Source: Pauljensenia sp. (lineage in GTDB: Bacteria; Actinomycetota; Actinomycetes; Actinomycetales; Actinomycetaceae). From it: DNA of 7,837 nt. The notes under the pieces were generated by a model. That model saw nothing but the letters and a program-made list of their open reading frames with translations. It did not search any database and was not told where the DNA came from. The stretch lies in the NCBI GenBank assembly GCA_029983625.1, contig JASBZF010000069.1, positions 1 through 7,837 of the forward strand, in the 5' to 3' direction. A program made the position numbers and the translations under genes. Of the stretch, positions 5,217-7,837 are shown piece by piece (position 1 is the stretch's first letter; every line of letters starts with the position of its first letter).

Positions 5217-6251
5217 GTGGGAACCCTGATTGACCTGTCGTTTGGGCTAGGGGAAGACAGCTCCGATTGGCAATTTTCCTTCCCCGCGATGGGAACACGT
5301 ATTGATGTGTCAGGCAGGGGTGGGGATCCGTCCACTCTAGCCCGAAACTCCTGTGTGCTCGTCGCGGAACTGGAATCACTGTGGTCTGTTTTTCGCCCTG
5401 ATTCGGATGTGTCTCGTCTGAACACAAGTGAAGAATGGTGCCCGGTAGATCCGCGAAGCGACGCCCTTTTACGCGATGCCGTGGAACTGTCGGAGGCAAG
5501 CCGGGGGGCTTTTTCACCCCTGATGGGCACGCTTGTTGAACTGTGGGGCCTGAAAGGAACGCGCAGCTTCAGTGCCGAGGGCGGAGCGGAGTCTGATCGA
5601 CTCGCTGCGCTTCCTTCAGATGAGGAAGTGGAACGTGCAGTGCGTTCATGTGATCTGTCGCGTCTCCAAAGGGATGGAAGGGGACGGTGGAGGATCGTGG
5701 CCGATCCAGGACTGGGGCTTCGCCCTCGTCTGGATTTAGGTGGCATCGCCAAAGGCGCTACAGCTGATCGTGTCCGCGATCTGGTGACTCAGGCAGGTGC
5801 TGAAGGGGTCCTCGTGTCCGTAGGAACATCGTCGATTGCGGTTCACGGCTCACGCAGGGACGGGAGTGCGTGGCGTGTGGGTCTGCGCGACCCTGAAGGA
5901 CCCGAATATTCCTGGAGTCTGCGTGTCGATCTGGCTGAGGGGTCCTTGTCCACTTCGGGAGTCGTTTCCCCTGGGAAAGGGTCTTCTTTCGTGCCGCATA
6001 TTCTTGACCCGCGCTCGGGGCGTTTCGCATCCTCGCAGGTCCGTCAAGCGACGGTGATGTGCGCATCTGGGGTGATGGCGGAAGCCCTGTCCACCGCCCT
6101 TGTTGTCGCGGGTGCAGAATGTGTGGATGAGAGCGCGCTTGGCTCCTGGGCGAAGAAACGCGGAATTGAAGCGGGATGGGAGAGTGTTCTTCTTACCTCA
6201 CAGGGGCCGCTGTGTTCTCCCGGAGTGTCGTGGATGCTTCGCCAGGATTGA
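5217..6251 (+). CDS. apbE: FAD:protein FMN transferase, ApbE family, without visible signal peptide
   Basis: ApbE enzymes use FAD and Mg2+ to attach FMN covalently to Ser/Thr in the (S/T)GAT motif of target proteins; the gene just upstream encodes such a target. Family motifs in this 344-residue protein: Phe-Pro-Ala-Met-Gly-Thr (22-27), L172-D-L-G-G-I-A-K-G180 with Asp184, a Ser-Thr-Ser-Gly segment in the second half, H261-x2-D264-P-R-S-G, and A-E289-A-L-S-T293 near the C-terminus. Most relatives have Asp at the Glu289 position, where it helps hold Mg2+; the Glu change is conservative. The N-terminus is short, acidic and not hydrophobic, so no Sec or lipoprotein signal is visible although the presumed substrate is exported. 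GTG 5217 is the only usable start: no ATG, GTG or TTG occurs in frame in the preceding ~85 bases, and ATG 5289 lies inside a conserved motif. The ribosome binding site is poor (GGGAAAGA abuts the GTG). It follows the lipoprotein after 20 bases. Confidence 0.88.
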   Translation: MGTLIDLSFGLGEDSSDWQFSFPAMGTRIDVSGRGGDPSTLARNSCVLVAELESLWSVFRPDSDVSRLNTSEEWCPVDPRSDALLRDAVELSEASRGAFSPLMGTLVELWGLKGTRSFSAEGGAESDRLAALPSDEEVERAVRSCDLSRLQRDGRGRWRIVADPGLGLRPRLDLGGIAKGATADRVRDLVTQAGAEGVLVSVGTSSIAVHGSRRDGSAWRVGLRDPEGPEYSWSLRVDLAEGSLSTSGVVSPGKGSSFVPHILDPRSGRFASSQVRQATVMCASGVMAEALSTALVVAGAECVDESALGSWAKKRGIEAGWESVLLTSQGPLCSPGVSWMLRQD

Positions 6252-6291
6252 TGTACTGCGGCGCTTTTGCTTCCTTGCGTTCCTTGTCGTC
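6252..6291. other. Short gap between convergent genes
   Basis: Forty bases separate the ApbE stop from the stop of the opposite-strand oxidoreductase. I see no inverted repeat with a T run in either direction, so no intrinsic terminator can be called. Transcripts from the two sides may overlap, or termination may depend on Rho. Confidence 0.6.
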
Positions 6292-7837
6292 TTACGCATC
6301 TGAAGAAGGCTCCACTTCGCGTGAATCACTGTGAGGTGTCGTGAGGAGTAGCTGAGCGAGGTGGATGCCTTTCCGCTCAGCCACATGCGCTGCCTGAGTG
6401 CGGCAAGAAAACCCGTCGGCAAGATAGAGCGCATCGGGATGCTCATCGAGGCCGGGGAGGAGTGACTGACCAGCAACCGCAAGTGAAAGCTCGTAGTGGC
6501 CTTTTTCCATGCCGAAGTTCCCCGCAAGCCCACAGCACCCTGACAATTCAGTGACTTTCGCGCCAAGGGACTCAAGGAGCTTCCGATCCGCGTCCCACCC
6601 CATGACCGAATAGTGATGACAGTGCGGCTGCGCGACGACCTCCAGTCCCGACAGGTCCGGCAGTGCAAGACGCTTATGTGGGGGGAGCTGCGTGAGAAGT
6701 TCAGCAAGAGTGAAGGTTTGTGCTGACACGAGCGTTGAACGCGGATCATCGGGAAGAAGATCAAGCAGATCATCTCTGAGCACAGCCGTGCATGAGGGTT
6801 CCACGCCGACAATGGGGATTGTGTTCGCTGCGAAAGGAGAAAGCACTCCGAGCAGATTCTTCAGTTTCTTCTTTGCCCCGCTGAGTTGCCCGGTCGTGAT
6901 CCACGTTAACCCGCAGCACACATCCGCTGAAACGATAACGGCGAAACCATTGGCTTCCAGTACTTTCACGAGGGCGCGAGCCGCTGAATCGTCGAGAGTC
7001 TGAGAAAAAGAATCCGCCCACACCAGCACGTAGGGCCGTCCCTGCGGATCTTGCGGCCCCAGCCACCCCTGAGCGTCTAAGAGTGTGTGGGCTTCCAACT
7101 GTTTGTGTGTGCCCTGCTGATCTGACGCACTGGAAGAGAACGCCCTCGTCGAAGAAGAATCGCCCTCGACACTAGGAGGAGAGGAAGGGGCGAGCAAACC
7201 CTGACGCTTTGCCCAGCGCGTGAAAGTCCCAGATTGCAAAGCCAGCATCGGGCGACGCGGATCGAGGCCGATCAGAGAAAAGACCAGGCGACGAAAGCCT
7301 GGAACACTGAAGAGTGCCTGAGCGATCTTGGCTGCGCCTGGGATTGTGGCTGATAGGCGTGTCCAACGCGGCAGCATCCCGAGCGCGTAGTGCGACAGGG
7401 GGCGAACTTTTCCTCGGTAGCGGCGAAAGAACGCCTCTGAACGGTATTTCGCCATGTCAACGCCCGCGGGGCAATCCGAAGAACACGCTTTACATGCGAG
7501 GCACAGGTCGAGCGCTTCAAGGACTTCCGGCGATTCGATTGAGGCGATGAGCGCACCGTTTGCCCCTTCTTGTAAGGTGCGCGCTCGCCCTCGGGTCACA
7601 TCTTTTTCATCTTTCGTTGCTTTCCAACTCGGACACATGAAGGTCCCGGAAACACCCGCACGGCATTTGCCCACTCCCGTACACCGATGAATCGCATTCG
7701 CGAAGTCACCGTGATCGTCGTGGAAAGAAAATCCGCCCGCAGCGGGCAAAGAACGCGAGGCCGGTCGGCGTAAAAACTCATCCAGGAGGTCGATTCCGGG
7801 TTGTACCTCGCAGCGAAGATCCTCGGTGAAGTCTTCA
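6292..7837 (-). CDS. Fe-S oxidoreductase, C-terminal part of a FAD/Fe-S D-lactate dehydrogenase-like protein (partial)
   Basis: The open frame continues to the window edge, giving ~514 visible residues of a longer protein; the N-terminus, probably the FAD-binding oxidase domain, is outside. A TTG at 7749 could be read as a start, but the 29 codons before it are open and align with the family (Leu-Leu-Asp-Glu-Phe-Leu-Arg-Arg-Pro). Numbered from that TTG: a first ferredoxin-type cluster with C23, C29 and C39-P (Arg-Cys-Thr-Gly-Val-Gly-Lys-Cys and Met-Cys-Pro-Ser), a second C83-x2-C86-x2-C89-x3-C93-P, then two CCG domains. CCG pairs lie near 6909-6920 and 6526-6542, the second followed by Gly-Leu-Ala-Gly-Asn-Phe-Gly. 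These bind two [4Fe-4S] clusters and a further cofactor or cluster in the GlpC/D-lactate dehydrogenase group, which passes electrons from 2-hydroxyacids to quinone. A serine-rich linker of ~35 residues (about 7090-7195) separates the ferredoxin and CCG parts. The exact substrate is uncertain. It is convergent with the iron operon and need not be functionally linked. Confidence 0.85.
   Translation of the reverse strand, partial: EDFTEDLRCEVQPGIDLLDEFLRRPASRSLPAAGGFSFHDDHGDFANAIHRCTGVGKCRAGVSGTFMCPSWKATKDEKDVTRGRARTLQEGANGALIASIESPEVLEALDLCLACKACSSDCPAGVDMAKYRSEAFFRRYRGKVRPLSHYALGMLPRWTRLSATIPGAAKIAQALFSVPGFRRLVFSLIGLDPRRPMLALQSGTFTRWAKRQGLLAPSSPPSVEGDSSSTRAFSSSASDQQGTHKQLEAHTLLDAQGWLGPQDPQGRPYVLVWADSFSQTLDDSAARALVKVLEANGFAVIVSADVCCGLTWITTGQLSGAKKKLKNLLGVLSPFAANTIPIVGVEPSCTAVLRDDLLDLLPDDPRSTLVSAQTFTLAELLTQLPPHKRLALPDLSGLEVVAQPHCHHYSVMGWDADRKLLESLGAKVTELSGCCGLAGNFGMEKGHYELSLAVAGQSLLPGLDEHPDALYLADGFSCRTQAAHVAERKGIHLAQLLLTTPHSDSREVEPSSDA

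Noticed and set aside
5075..5752. Minus-strand ORF of 225 codons opposite the lipoprotein end and apbE
   Set aside because: It is Ser/Arg-rich with no recognisable domain and covers clear coding sequence on the other strand.
6252..6300. Bidirectional terminator between the convergent genes
   Set aside because: No stem of useful length with a following T run could be found on either strand.
7747..7749. TTG as the start of the minus-strand oxidoreductase
   Set aside because: The frame is open for 29 more codons to the window edge and reads as family sequence, so the gene is partial and begins outside.

Overview
The window reads as actinobacterial chromosome: moderately high GC, compact polycistronic layout, GTG as well as ATG starts, and protein sequences in the style of Actinomycetaceae and relatives. 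The taxonomic call is an impression only. It starts inside an operon and ends inside a gene on the opposite strand.

Positions 1-6251 (+) hold one tightly packed operon. In order: an eight-span membrane protein with a C-terminal DUF2318/FtrD-like cysteine domain; a possible 20-codon linker ORF; two FtsX/MacB-type ABC permeases; their ATPase; a lipoprotein with an FMN-binding domain and a complete covalent flavinylation motif; and an ApbE-type FAD:protein FMN transferase. Most junctions are 1-4 nt stop/start overlaps, so translational coupling is likely. The DUF2318 + permease + permease + ATPase block matches the conserved P19/FTR1-linked iron uptake clusters (Campylobacter jejuni Cj1658-Cj1665, E. 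coli fetMPABCDEF). The FTR1 permease and P19 protein would be expected just upstream, outside the window. In those reference clusters thioredoxin-like proteins follow the ATPase; here a flavinylated lipoprotein and its ApbE enzyme occupy that position. The inferred model is an iron uptake system whose extracytosolic redox partner is protein-bound FMN.

Positions 6292-7837 (-) hold the C-terminal ~514 residues of a convergent Fe-S oxidoreductase. It has two ferredoxin-type cysteine clusters and two CCG domains, as in the long FAD/Fe-S D-lactate dehydrogenase-like proteins. Its N-terminus lies beyond the window.

The main anomaly is in the ATPase. A run of ten C at 4524-4533 replaces the expected H-loop Thr-His-Asp-Pro with Thr-Pro-Pro-Pro while keeping the frame. 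The window also opens with a run of seventeen C. Either the runs are assembly artefacts (collapsed or poly-G read errors), or the ATPase has truly lost its switch histidine and carries a slippage-prone tract. No RNA genes, mobile elements, CRISPR arrays or convincing terminators were seen.
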